Notes under the pieces: generated by a model
Databases searched by the model: none
What the model was told of the DNA's origin: nothing
The model's input: only the letters and a program-made list of their open reading frames with translations
Made by a program: the position numbers and the translations under genes
From: an uncultured Flavobacteriaceae bacterium
Lineage (GTDB): Bacteria > Bacteroidota > Bacteroidia > Flavobacteriales > Flavobacteriaceae
Assembly: GCA_905181615.1 (NCBI GenBank)
Contig: CAJIYH010000003.1
Span: 124,001 to 188,000, forward strand
Direction: 5' to 3'
Length of the DNA stretch: 64,000 nucleotides
Part shown: positions 56,308 to 64,000 of the stretch, piece by piece
How the letters are laid out: each line of letters opens with the position of its first letter
How positions within the stretch are numbered: the first letter of the stretch is position 1

Positions 56308-56328
56308 TATAAATTAAAAAAACAGTCT

Positions 56329-56739
56329 ATGTATCCAGCAGAATTTGTACAACCCATGCGTGATGAATTAACCGCATTAGGATTTAAACAATTAAGTGAA
56401 GTGGCTCAAGTCGAGGAAGCAATTAATGCAGAAGGAACTACTCTAGTTGTAGTTAATTCAGTTTGTGGTTGTGCTGCAGCGAATGCAAGACCTGGAGTTC
56501 GTATTTCATTAGCCAATGAAAAAAGCCCGAGTAATTTAGTTACTGTTTTTGCTGGCGTTGATTTTGAAGCAACGGATCGCGCTCGAGAAATGATGGTTCC
56601 TTTCCCTCCTTCGTCTCCTAGTATGGCACTATTTAGAAATGGTGAATTGGTTCACATGTTAGAGCGTCATCATATCGAAGGTCGACCTGCCGAGATGATT
56701 GCAGAAAACTTAAAGCAAGCATACGAAGAGTTTTGTTAA
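56329..56739 (+). CDS. BrxA/BrxB-family bacilliredoxin
   Basis: The protein has 136 residues from the ATG at 56329 (MYPAEFVQPMRDELTALGFK). It carries the family's Cys-Gly-Cys active site in NSVCGCAAANARPGV near 44-58 and the C-terminal pattern RHHIEGRPAEMIAENL. Members remove bacillithiol from oxidised proteins in Bacillus and occur widely in Flavobacteriia. Whether this organism makes bacillithiol cannot be seen here. The upstream 8 codons of the frame are rejected because they overlap a promoter box. Confidence 0.92.
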   Translation: MYPAEFVQPMRDELTALGFKQLSEVAQVEEAINAEGTTLVVVNSVCGCAAANARPGVRISLANEKSPSNLVTVFAGVDFEATDRAREMMVPFPPSSPSMALFRNGELVHMLERHHIEGRPAEMIAENLKQAYEEFC

Positions 56740-56784
56740 TCTTCTTTTAAAGGCTTGTTTCTATGATCTAAACTCGTTGTCATA

Positions 56785-57522
56785 ATGTATAAATTTATTG
56801 CAAGCATTTTCTCCGTTATTTTTTATCTTGGGTTTGGTTTCTTTTTGTTTTTATTCCACGGAATTCAAGTAGTTCTTAGGAACTTTTTTGGCTACCAAGC
56901 CCATAAAGTTTCTGTTGATGTTCTCAATTTTTTCTTGGTGCAATGCTATTCCCTTTTGGGAGCTCGAGTTCAATTTATCAACACCTTTGAACTACCTACT
57001 AATCGCCCATTAATTATTGTTGCAAACCACCAAAATACTTTTGATATTCCTCCTTTAATCTGGTATTTAAGAAAGCATCATTTAAAATTTGTAAGTAAAA
57101 AAGAACTTGGAAAAGGAATTCCTAGTGTTTCTTATCATCTACGAAATGGTGGGTCAGCTTTAATTGACCGGAAAGAACCTAAACAAGCAGTTGCAGAAAT
57201 TAATCGCCACGCCGATCTTTTATTTAAAAATAACTGGTCTACTCTTATTTTTCCTGAGGGAACTAGATCTAAAACTGGGGTCCCGAAGAAGTTTAAATCA
57301 AGAGGCGTTAAAGCCTTAATTGAAAAAATTCCTAATGTTTTAATTGTTCCTATTACAATCAATAATTCCTATAAATTTAATCGTTGGGGGAATTTTCCTT
57401 TACCGCTAGGAGTTAGATTAAAGTTTTATGTACACGCTCCAATAGAACCTTCTGAAGATCTTTCGTCAGAGTTCTTTGATCAGATTGAGAAAACTATAAC
57501 CGACGCTATAGTTTTGGATTAA
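56785..57522 (+). CDS. 1-acyl-sn-glycerol-3-phosphate acyltransferase (PlsC-like)
   Basis: The 245-residue protein has a membrane-anchoring N terminus (FIASIFSVIFYLGFGFFLFL), the catalytic NHQNTFD (HX4D) near 83-89, GGSALIDRKEP in block II-like position and FPEGTRSKTG near 153-162. It adds the second acyl chain in phospholipid synthesis, at the inner membrane. It overlaps the end of the convergent enoyl-CoA hydratase gene by 4 bases. Transcription may continue from the bacilliredoxin gene 45 bases upstream. Confidence 0.92.
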   Translation: MYKFIASIFSVIFYLGFGFFLFLFHGIQVVLRNFFGYQAHKVSVDVLNFFLVQCYSLLGARVQFINTFELPTNRPLIIVANHQNTFDIPPLIWYLRKHHLKFVSKKELGKGIPSVSYHLRNGGSALIDRKEPKQAVAEINRHADLLFKNNWSTLIFPEGTRSKTGVPKKFKSRGVKALIEKIPNVLIVPITINNSYKFNRWGNFPLPLGVRLKFYVHAPIEPSEDLSSEFFDQIEKTITDAIVLD

Positions 57523-58301
57523 TTTCCTGTAAAATTTGCTTTTCTTTTTTCTAAAAAAGCCACTGTTCCTTCCTTAAAATCTTCCGAGCCAAAGCAAGTG
57601 CCAAAAGCATTGATTTCAATATCATAACCGTTCTGATTTTCATCATAGGCTGCATTAACTGCTTGAATAGCTTGATTTATAGCAAAAGGAGAGTTGTTTA
57701 ATATTTTTTGTGCTACAGATGCTGCAGTAGACAATAATTCTTCTTGGGGAACAGCTTGGGTAATTAGACCAAATTCTAAAGCCTGATCTGCAGTAATCAT
57801 TTGACAAGTAAGAATCAATTCCATGGCCCTCCCTTTCCCTATAATATGAGCAAGGCGTTGTGTTCCTCCATATCCTGGAATTACCCCTAAAGAAGTTTCA
57901 GGTAAACCCATTCGAGCATTATTAGATGCTATTCTGATATGGCAAGACATTGCCAATTCAAGTCCACCACCTAGCGCAAATCCGTTTATAGCAGCGATTA
58001 CAGGTTTGTTCATTTGCTCTATATAAGCAAAAACCTGGTCTTGACCAGTTTGAGAAAGTGCTTTCCCTTGATTGGGGCTGAATTTTGAAAACTCCGAAAT
58101 GTCTGCGCCCGCAACAAAAGCTTTTTCTCCGCTTCCTGTCAATACAATTACGCGTACACTTACGTCATTTCTTAGTTCTGAAAAAACTTGATGAAGATCC
58201 TCTAAAACTTCTTTATTGAGTGCATTTAACTTGGTAGGTCTATCAATTTGTACCCATGCAACTTGGTCGTGTATTCTTAGTTGAAGATTGGCTTTGTTCA
58301 T
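57519..58301 (-). CDS. Enoyl-CoA hydratase/isomerase family protein
   Basis: The 260-residue crotonase-fold protein has the oxyanion-hole stretch AFVAGADISEFSKF and both catalytic glutamates, in NGFALGGGLELAMSCHIRIA and GLPETSLGVIPGYGGTQRL. It most likely hydrates 2-enoyl-CoA in fatty-acid or amino-acid breakdown. The start overlaps the stop of the histidine kinase gene by 4 bases (ATGA), so it is translated after it in the operon. The true substrate is unknown. Confidence 0.93.
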   Translation of the reverse strand: MNKANLQLRIHDQVAWVQIDRPTKLNALNKEVLEDLHQVFSELRNDVSVRVIVLTGSGEKAFVAGADISEFSKFSPNQGKALSQTGQDQVFAYIEQMNKPVIAAINGFALGGGLELAMSCHIRIASNNARMGLPETSLGVIPGYGGTQRLAHIIGKGRAMELILTCQMITADQALEFGLITQAVPQEELLSTAASVAQKILNNSPFAINQAIQAVNAAYDENQNGYDIEINAFGTCFGSEDFKEGTVAFLEKRKANFTGN

Positions 58302-59752
58302 TTTTGTTTCTTTAGTTGGATAGTGAATATTGTACCTTTATTTTCCTCAGTTTCATAAGTTATAGTTCCCTCTAAAGAATTTATGCTGTTTTTTACAATT
58401 GCCAAGCCAAGACCCATGCCTCCTGTTTTAGTGGTGAATTTGGGTTCAAATATTTTAGTAATATTCTCTTCCGATATTCCAGAACCATTGTCTTGAATTT
58501 CTATCTTAAGGAATTCCGTATGCTTTTCAATATGTACCCGAATAATCGGCTCACGATCTTGTGGAACTGCCTGAATTGCATTTTGGAGTAAGTTAGTCAT
58601 AATTCGTATCCACTGTGTTCGATCTATATTCCAAATAATTTCTTTTTCTGAGCTACTGAATTGAATTATTTTAGGCTCAAAAATATCAATCGATAAGCCT
58701 GTTATTTCTACAACATCTTCTGCTTCAATTTTAAGTTTGGGTAAGGTGGCAAAATTAGAAAAAGCAGTAGCGACCTCACTCATCGTATCAATTTGTTCGA
58801 TCATTATTTTTGAAAAGTCTATTACTTTTTGATTAATTTTCGGGTCATTTGGATCAAATCGCTGTTGAAAGCTTTGAATGGTTAAGCGCATGGGAGTCAA
58901 TGGGTTTTTAATTTCATGTGCAACCTGCTTTGCCATTTCTTGCCATGCTTGCTCTCGTTCAGAACGAGCTAATTTGGCTATACTTTCCTCCAGAGCATCA
59001 AGCATACTGTTATATGAATTAACTAGACTGTCTACTTCTTTACTTGCATTAGAAATATATATTTTTTCGTTTCCTTTTAACAAGCCTGTTCTGTCGATTC
59101 GCGCACGAATGGTTTCCAAAGGACGTGTCATATAGCTCGATATAAAATAAGCAATGATAATTGCTACAATTAACATGAAAAAGTAAATTTGAAATAGTCT
59201 AATCAAAAAGGTATTGAGCTCTGTAGAGCTAAAAGAGACATCTTCAAAATATGGGAAATAAAGAATTGCATAAGGCTGTCCTTGGTCATCAAACAAAACG
59301 CTATACGAGGACTGAAATCTTCCTCGTTCTTCCTCGTTTTGTACTACTATTCTTTTTCGATTACTTTCCAATAACTTATCCCTAATGTTCGAGTCCAGCT
59401 TTTGGTCCTGGTCAAAGTTTTTGGACTTTACGTAGGAATAAAAATAAGGTGTACCCTCCATATTAAAAAGCGCATATTCTACCTTATGAATTAAAGCAAT
59501 GGACTCAAAGGTTTCATAAAAACTGGGTTGGTTTTCTTCAATCGAATTGAACGCATTTTCGCGATCAAGTATATAGGATAAATGATTTTTAACCTGAGTT
59601 TCTTTTCGCTCAAGACGCCTTAAATTATAATCATCGGATTGAGAGTAGTACTGATAAAAAGTGGCTCCGAGAATTAATATTGAAGTCATTACAACCAAAA
59701 GAATCATAGAGTAAAAAACACGAAATCTAAGAGAAAATTTACGATTAGCCAT
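58298..59752 (-). CDS. Membrane sensor histidine kinase (NtrY-like core), no adjacent response regulator
   Basis: The 484-residue protein has a first helix (about 12-33), an extracytoplasmic sensor region (35-185), a second helix (about 187-207), HAMP region, then the phosphoacceptor motif VAHEIKNPLTPMRLTIQSF near 278. ATP-binding boxes follow: NLLQNAIQAVP, DNGSGIS and GGMGLGLAIVKNS. The NPLTP pattern is like NtrY-type kinases. The partner regulator is not next to it. The gene sits between hemJ-like and enoyl-CoA hydratase genes with overlapping starts and stops, an unusual operon for a kinase. The signal sensed is unknown. Confidence 0.9.
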   Translation of the reverse strand: MANRKFSLRFRVFYSMILLVVMTSILILGATFYQYYSQSDDYNLRRLERKETQVKNHLSYILDRENAFNSIEENQPSFYETFESIALIHKVEYALFNMEGTPYFYSYVKSKNFDQDQKLDSNIRDKLLESNRKRIVVQNEEERGRFQSSYSVLFDDQGQPYAILYFPYFEDVSFSSTELNTFLIRLFQIYFFMLIVAIIIAYFISSYMTRPLETIRARIDRTGLLKGNEKIYISNASKEVDSLVNSYNSMLDALEESIAKLARSEREQAWQEMAKQVAHEIKNPLTPMRLTIQSFQQRFDPNDPKINQKVIDFSKIMIEQIDTMSEVATAFSNFATLPKLKIEAEDVVEITGLSIDIFEPKIIQFSSSEKEIIWNIDRTQWIRIMTNLLQNAIQAVPQDREPIIRVHIEKHTEFLKIEIQDNGSGISEENITKIFEPKFTTKTGGMGLGLAIVKNSINSLEGTITYETEENKGTIFTIQLKKQK

Positions 59753-60339
59753 TACTCATCATCTTTTCTTAAACGTTTATAAATTCGGATTCCTAGCATT
59801 AATAAGACTACTAATCCCAGGATTGACAAGACTCCAAAAATCCAATGGAAACTACTTTTTAGAAGTACTAAAAAGATAATCGAAAAAAGGATGATTGTTG
59901 CTCCTTCGTTCCAAATTCGCATAAAAAAAGAGGTGAATCTGAACTGGTCTTGCTGTAGTTCTTTAAAAATTCGATGTGTTTTATAATGATACAAAAACAA
60001 AAGCCCTACGAAGAATAGTTTTACCAACATCCATTCTTCTTCTAATAAAACAGGCCTGAGAAACAACAAAATAAAGGCAAAAAAAGTTGCTAAAATTGCT
60101 GAGGGCCATGTGATAATATACCACAGGCGTTTTGCCATTAACTTCAATTGCTTGCTTAATATGTCGCGCTCAACATCTATTTTTTCTTGTGCTTCGATGT
60201 GATAGATGAAAATTCGAGGAATATAGAATAGGCCCGCAAACCAAGTGATTACAAAAATTAGATGAAGGGATTTTATGTAGTTATAATATTCTTGCAAAAT
60301 GACTTTTTTATAAGTTCTAAAGTACAAAAAGAAAGCCAA
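59752..60339 (-). CDS. hemJ: HemJ-like protoporphyrinogen IX oxidase
   Basis: The protein is a multi-helix membrane enzyme that oxidises protoporphyrinogen IX to protoporphyrin IX. It has about four to five helices, the His in YYNYIKSLHLIFVITWFAGL and the basic stretch LKLMAKRLWYIITWP, which fit the conserved His and Lys of the family. The ATG at 60339 gives 195 residues; a TTG at 60297 would give 181, nearer the usual length, so the start is uncertain. It shares one base with the kinase gene start. It lies two genes downstream of the ferrochelatase gene. Confidence 0.82.
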   Translation of the reverse strand: MAFFLYFRTYKKVILQEYYNYIKSLHLIFVITWFAGLFYIPRIFIYHIEAQEKIDVERDILSKQLKLMAKRLWYIITWPSAILATFFAFILLFLRPVLLEEEWMLVKLFFVGLLFLYHYKTHRIFKELQQDQFRFTSFFMRIWNEGATIILFSIIFLVLLKSSFHWIFGVLSILGLVVLLMLGIRIYKRLRKDDE

Positions 60340-60352
60340 ATCTAGGCTGCCT

Positions 60353-61690
60353 CTAACTATTGTATCGTTTCAATTCTTTTCTCAAGAAAAATGCAGTAAC
60401 TATTGTAGAAATAACTTCTGCAATCGGGAATGACATCCAAATACCTAACTCTCCCCAATATTTAGGTAATATTAATATCAACGGAATAAAAAAGAATCCT
60501 TGCCTGGTAAGGGTTAATAAAAGGGCTGGAACTGCTTTTCCTATCGCTTGAAAATATGCGGAACCTATTAATTGAATTCCAATGATTGGAGTTGATAGAA
60601 ACACCCATTTAAGCACATCTTTTGTTTTTTCAATAACTGCTTGGTCTTTTGTAAAAGCACTCGCTATAGTCTCGGAAAAAAGAATAATCATTAGGAAAAC
60701 AAAAGTTGCTAAAAGCGTAGCATAAATTAATGATTTCCGAATAACTTCAAGTACACGCTCTTTTTTATTTGCGCCATAATTAAATCCTGCAATCGGAACA
60801 AAACCTTGCGTAATTCCTAGAATCGGGAAGAGTGCAAACATTAGCATTCTGCTGATAATTGCATAAACAGCAACAGTGGATTCTCCAGACAATTCGTATA
60901 GAATATTATTAACCATAAGAACTGTAACACTCACTACTGCTTGTCTTGCAAGAGTAACAAATCCTAGGGATCCTATTTCTTTTACAATAGATAAATCAAA
61001 AAATAAATCCGACACCCTTAATAGTAAATCTGACTTTCCAGATAAGAAAAAATATAAAATGTAGGAAGTACATATTCCGTAAGATAAGGTTGTAGCCCAT
61101 GCAGCGCCTTCCATGCCCCAATCGAAAACATAAATAAATAGATAGTCTAAAATCAAATTAGATAACGAAGGAAGCATCATAGCATACATTGCATATTTTG
61201 GCTTCCCTTCAGAACGGATAACATTGTTTCCCATCATAGCAAGTCCCAAAATTGGAACCCCATACAAAACAACGGTATAGTAAACTTTAGCAGGTTCATA
61301 AAGAGCTCCTTTTCCTCCAAATGCAGGAATAATAGACTCCATAAAAACCAACCCTAAAGTCATAAAACTTAGAGTGAAAAGTAAGGTTAATGTAAGTTGG
61401 TTTCCAAAAGTTTTATTTGCTTTTGTTTTATCATTACTTCCTAGGGCTCTTGAGATTATCGAACCTCCTCCCATTCCAATAGACATTCCTAGGGCTGCAA
61501 TAAAAAAGGAGACCGGGAGTACTACATTAATTGCGGCAATGGCATTTGTTCCTATCCATTGACCTACAAAAATAGTGTCTATTAGAATATTAAGGGACAT
61601 GACCAAGATCCCAATAGAAGCTGGAACTGATTGCCTAAAGAGGAGTTTCCCGATGGGGTCTGTTCCCATTTGAACAGCTTTTTGAGTCAT
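60353..61690 (-). CDS. MATE-family efflux transporter
   Basis: The 445-residue protein has twelve predicted helices in two matching halves, with family patterns LFRQSVPASIGILVMSLNIL, FVGQWIGTNAIAAINVVLP, GMGGGSIISRALGSND and the second half IAGFNYGANKKERVLEVI. It exports cationic compounds in exchange for Na+ or H+. The substrate is unknown; its place between hemH and hemJ may hint at porphyrin or other heme-related export, but that is speculation. It begins 5 bases after hemH. Confidence 0.9.
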   Translation of the reverse strand: MTQKAVQMGTDPIGKLLFRQSVPASIGILVMSLNILIDTIFVGQWIGTNAIAAINVVLPVSFFIAALGMSIGMGGGSIISRALGSNDKTKANKTFGNQLTLTLLFTLSFMTLGLVFMESIIPAFGGKGALYEPAKVYYTVVLYGVPILGLAMMGNNVIRSEGKPKYAMYAMMLPSLSNLILDYLFIYVFDWGMEGAAWATTLSYGICTSYILYFFLSGKSDLLLRVSDLFFDLSIVKEIGSLGFVTLARQAVVSVTVLMVNNILYELSGESTVAVYAIISRMLMFALFPILGITQGFVPIAGFNYGANKKERVLEVIRKSLIYATLLATFVFLMIILFSETIASAFTKDQAVIEKTKDVLKWVFLSTPIIGIQLIGSAYFQAIGKAVPALLLTLTRQGFFFIPLILILPKYWGELGIWMSFPIAEVISTIVTAFFLRKELKRYNS

Positions 61691-61695
61691 TGTTT

Positions 61696-62718
61696 TTATG
61701 TTTCAGATAAGGCCCATTCGTCAATCCATCGGCTCATTACATTAACCCATTCTTCTCTATCGTTTATACAAGGAAGTACCTGTAAATGTTGACCGCCTTT
61801 TTCTTCAAAGTCTTCTGCTGCTTCCATTCCAATTTCTTCTAATGTTTCTAAGCAATCGGATACAAACGCAGGGGTAGCAATGGCCAATTGTTTTGTTCCG
61901 TTCTTAGCGAAATTAGCGACAGTTCTATCGGTATAAGGCTGTAGCCAGGGATCAACTCCTAAACGGGATTGGAAAGAAGTAGAAAAAGTTCCTTCTTTTA
62001 ATTCTAAATATTCTGACACTAGTCGCGTTGTTTCAAAGCATTGATGACGATAACAAAACTCGTGTGCTTTGGAAGCAGTAACGCAGCATTCACCGTTTAT
62101 TTTACAGTGGGATTTAGTAATATCTGACTTGCGTATATGACGTTCCGGAACACCATGATAAGAAAACAATAAATGTTCCCAATTTTTTCCTTGCAGTCCT
62201 TCGGCAATTGAATTTGATAGCACACGAATGTAATCCGGATGATTATAAAATGCAGGTAATGATGTGAAAATTATATTTGGAAAAAACTCATCTCGTAGTT
62301 TTTCAGCAAGAACCAAAATGGTCTCTGTAGTAGCCATGGCAAATTGTGGATAAAGAGGGATAATGAAAATGTCATCTACCCCTTGATCAGCTAATTCTTG
62401 GAGGCCTTTTTTAATGGACATAGATCCATATCTCATAGCCAAACTGACTGGTGTTGAAACTTTTTCTGAGACCTTCCCTTTAAGACGCTCAGAAAGCACA
62501 ATTAATGGAGATCCTTCTTTCCACCAGATTTTTTTATAAGCTCTTGCAGACTGCTTGGGTCTTGTGTTTAAAATTATACCTTTTACTAAAATGGTTCGGA
62601 AAATTTTAGGTAAGTCTACAACCCGTTCGTCCATTAAAAATTCACCTAAATATCTTTTTACATCCTTAGGACTTGGACTTTCTGGTGACCCTAAATTTAC
62701 TAACAATACTCCTTTCAT
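61696..62718 (-). CDS. hemH: Ferrochelatase
   Basis: The enzyme inserts Fe2+ into protoporphyrin IX to make heme. The 340-residue protein starts KGVLLVNLGSPESPSPKDVK and has the catalytic His in LLFSYHGVPERHIRKSD, the cysteine-rich loop KSHCKINGECC with FCYRHQC, and the conserved SRLGVDPWLQPYTD and ATPAFVSDCLETLEEIGME. Length is normal. It is followed by the MATE and hemJ-like genes on the same strand, which suggests a heme operon. Confidence 0.96.
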   Translation of the reverse strand: MKGVLLVNLGSPESPSPKDVKRYLGEFLMDERVVDLPKIFRTILVKGIILNTRPKQSARAYKKIWWKEGSPLIVLSERLKGKVSEKVSTPVSLAMRYGSMSIKKGLQELADQGVDDIFIIPLYPQFAMATTETILVLAEKLRDEFFPNIIFTSLPAFYNHPDYIRVLSNSIAEGLQGKNWEHLLFSYHGVPERHIRKSDITKSHCKINGECCVTASKAHEFCYRHQCFETTRLVSEYLELKEGTFSTSFQSRLGVDPWLQPYTDRTVANFAKNGTKQLAIATPAFVSDCLETLEEIGMEAAEDFEEKGGQHLQVLPCINDREEWVNVMSRWIDEWALSET

Positions 62719-62763
62719 AAGCTTTCTTTCATTACAGCATGATACTTCTGCTATTTCATAATC

Positions 62764-63651
62764 TTACTGCGAAGATAATGACATTAAGTATTTTTTTGGA
62801 GTAGTTCCATATTTCTTTTTGAAAGCCGCTATAAAATGACTTGAAGTGCTGTAGCCAATTTTCAAGCCTACCTCATTTACGTTGTAATTATTTGAGGCCA
62901 ACATACTTCTTGCTTCTTCCATCTTGTGATCTAATAGATAGCCAAAAACAGTATCGCCGTATAACTGCTTGAAGCCTTCCTTTAGTTTATTTAAACTTAA
63001 ACCAATTTCTTCTGAAAGCTCATGCAATGATGGCGGTTCAGATATGTTTCTAAGTATTATGTCTTTTGCCAATCTAATTTTACGAACATTATCCTCGTCA
63101 ATTAAAAAAGGGCATTGCTCAATGTCAGTATCTTCGTTTTTATTAAAATACAGACTCAACAATTCATAAACCTTACCTTTTAAATAAAGTGCTTTCATAC
63201 TCTCATGAATATTGGAGCTTAGGATTTGACTTAATACAACTGCCATACTTGGGTTAATTACACCATTGTCATAATATTTTTTAGTGCTGTTTTCTGGACT
63301 CAAAAAATGTATGTGGTCTGCATCTAAAGAAAATAAACTGTGAAATTTTTTAATAGAAATTATCACGCCAATAATCCAAGTGTTAGGCTGAAGTCTAAGG
63401 TCTATGGGTAAATCTCGCTGAGGGTTATAAAGTAAAATAGAATGTTCTTCTTTTACATTAAAAACATAGTTGCCATCATTAAAAACAAAATCACCTTGCC
63501 CTTTAACACAAAAGTGGAATTGAATAAAACTTGAGTTAATTTCTCTAACTTCAGTAGCAACCTCGGTTGTATCGTTTTGAAATCGTAGTACGTAAAAGCC
63601 ATCTTCTATCGTTATCCTAGAGCCCATACTTTCATCGTTATTTTTTAACAT
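62764..63651 (-). CDS. AraC-family transcriptional regulator divergent from hemA
   Basis: The 295-residue protein has an N-terminal cupin-like ligand domain (about 10-140; EEHSILLYNPQRDLPIDLRL) and a C-terminal double helix-turn-helix (about 195-293; SLHELSEEIGLSLNKLKEGF, EVGLKIGYSTSSHFIAAFKK, KYGTTPKKYL). It diverges from hemA and lies upstream of hemH, so it probably controls heme synthesis in response to iron, heme or a redox signal. This is inference from position, which is widely conserved in Flavobacteriia. A second ATG at codon 9 (MGSRITIEDGF) is possible. Confidence 0.88.
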   Translation of the reverse strand: MLKNNDESMGSRITIEDGFYVLRFQNDTTEVATEVREINSSFIQFHFCVKGQGDFVFNDGNYVFNVKEEHSILLYNPQRDLPIDLRLQPNTWIIGVIISIKKFHSLFSLDADHIHFLSPENSTKKYYDNGVINPSMAVVLSQILSSNIHESMKALYLKGKVYELLSLYFNKNEDTDIEQCPFLIDEDNVRKIRLAKDIILRNISEPPSLHELSEEIGLSLNKLKEGFKQLYGDTVFGYLLDHKMEEARSMLASNNYNVNEVGLKIGYSTSSHFIAAFKKKYGTTPKKYLMSLSSQ

Positions 63652-63744
63652 AAATTATAGTCATTAATTTAGATTCACTCTAAACAACACAAGAGAACAA
63701 GGGATACTAAGACCTTGTTTCATTGAAATAAAGTGATATTAATA

Positions 63745-63752
63745 CAAAAATA
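63745..63752 (-). promoter_or_regulatory. Candidate -7 promoter box of the AraC gene
   Basis: On the minus strand TATTTTTG matches TAnnTTTG, 93 bases before the AraC ATG. It adjoins the inverted repeat at 63753-63786. Confidence 0.35.
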
Positions 63753-63808
63753 AACGCTTTCCGTTATTAATAATGCTTTTAGCGTTACTTTTTTTAATAC
63801 TAGCCTCT

Positions 63809-63816
63809 TATTTTTG
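63809..63816 (+). promoter_or_regulatory. -7 promoter box of hemA
   Basis: TATTTTTG matches TAnnTTTG, 18 bases before the hemA ATG at 63835. The arm AGCGTT of an inverted repeat lies at 63781-63786, near the -33 position. Confidence 0.48.
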
Positions 63817-63834
63817 TCTTCGATTAGTAAAACA

Positions 63835-64000
63835 ATGGAAGTTTCGAAGAATAAGAAACATTTTTACGCCATAGGAGTTAGCTATAAAAATGCTGACCTT
63901 AAAACAAGAGGGCATTTCAGCTTGAACTCGACTCAAAAAGACGCCCTATCGATAGAGGCACAGAGAGAAGGTATAGAAGAAATTCTTGTCAATTCTACCT
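63835..64000 (+). CDS. hemA: Glutamyl-tRNA reductase, N-terminal part (runs off the window)
   Basis: The first 55 codons are present: MEVSKNKKHFYAIGVSYKNA, then RGHFSLN and EEILVNST. These match the start of glutamyl-tRNA reductase, the first step of the C5 pathway to 5-aminolevulinate; the catalytic Cys region, which usually follows in the NSTCNRTE motif, is just beyond the window, and its beginning (NST) is the last thing visible. The gene diverges from the AraC regulator. Confidence 0.9.
   Translation, partial: MEVSKNKKHFYAIGVSYKNADLKTRGHFSLNSTQKDALSIEAQREGIEEILVNST

Noticed and set aside
56305-56328. Upstream start of the bacilliredoxin gene
   Set aside because: It overlaps the promoter box TATCTTTG at 56300-56307; the family begins with MYPAEFV.
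1-64000. CRISPR arrays, insertion sequences, prophage or restriction systems
   Set aside because: No regularly spaced repeats, transposase or phage genes were seen anywhere in the window.

Overview
The window is a low-GC chromosomal segment that looks like a marine or environmental member of the Flavobacteriaceae (Bacteroidota). The reasons are: a SusC/RagA receptor; an alternative complex III operon (actABCDEF) joined to coxBA; rimP-nusA-infB with a long low-complexity IF-2; promoters of the Bacteroidota type (-7 box TAnnTTTG) and no obvious Shine-Dalgarno sites; and DUF2723, DUF3109 and BrxA/BrxB-type bacilliredoxin genes typical of that group. The assignment is by recognition of protein families, not by any search.

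Layout. 1-1780: the 5' end of a susC-like gene diverging from a LacI-type regulator, with a CG-centred palindrome between them. 1777-3734: queG and ruvB. 3833-14987: one long leftward operon, actA-B-C-D-E-F then coxB and coxA, encoding the quinol:cytochrome c/oxygen branch of respiration. 15173-20167: a SPOR-domain protein facing the rimP-nusA-infB operon, which has a terminator-like hairpin in its leader. 20415-27114: an accessory stretch with a beta-helix protein plus diheme-type lipoprotein pair, a VWA/MoxR pair, a decayed siroheme synthase gene and the flavoprotein reductase overlapping it. 27313-28852: a region of decay and small genes, including a broken TolQ/ExbB-like gene on the minus strand that gives no long ORF. 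29006-38161: aconitase, tRNA-Gln, a giant DUF2723 membrane protein, a CXXC-less thioredoxin-fold protein, a phosphoesterase and dGTPase. 38238-46079: a phosphate-acquisition cluster (surface lipoprotein, TonB-dependent receptor, OprP-like porin, PiT transporter with a PhoU-like tail), with two four-fold TTAACA-like arrays in exact 11-bp phase that look like Pho boxes. 46158-49709: class I ribonucleotide reductase. 49924-58301: housekeeping and small membrane genes. 58298-64000: a heme-related region with a sensor kinase, HemJ-like oxidase, MATE exporter, ferrochelatase, and an AraC regulator diverging from hemA, which runs off the window.

How the genes work together. The act/cox operon and the heme genes both serve aerobic respiration, heme being needed for six c-type CXXCH sites in ActA, one in ActE and the oxidase. 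The phosphate cluster forms a complete path: outer-membrane capture (lipoprotein, receptor, porin) and inner-membrane uptake (PiT). The best leads for something not yet described are the receptor/lipoprotein pair under the Pho-box-like array, the beta-helix/diheme pair, and the leader hairpin of the rimP operon.
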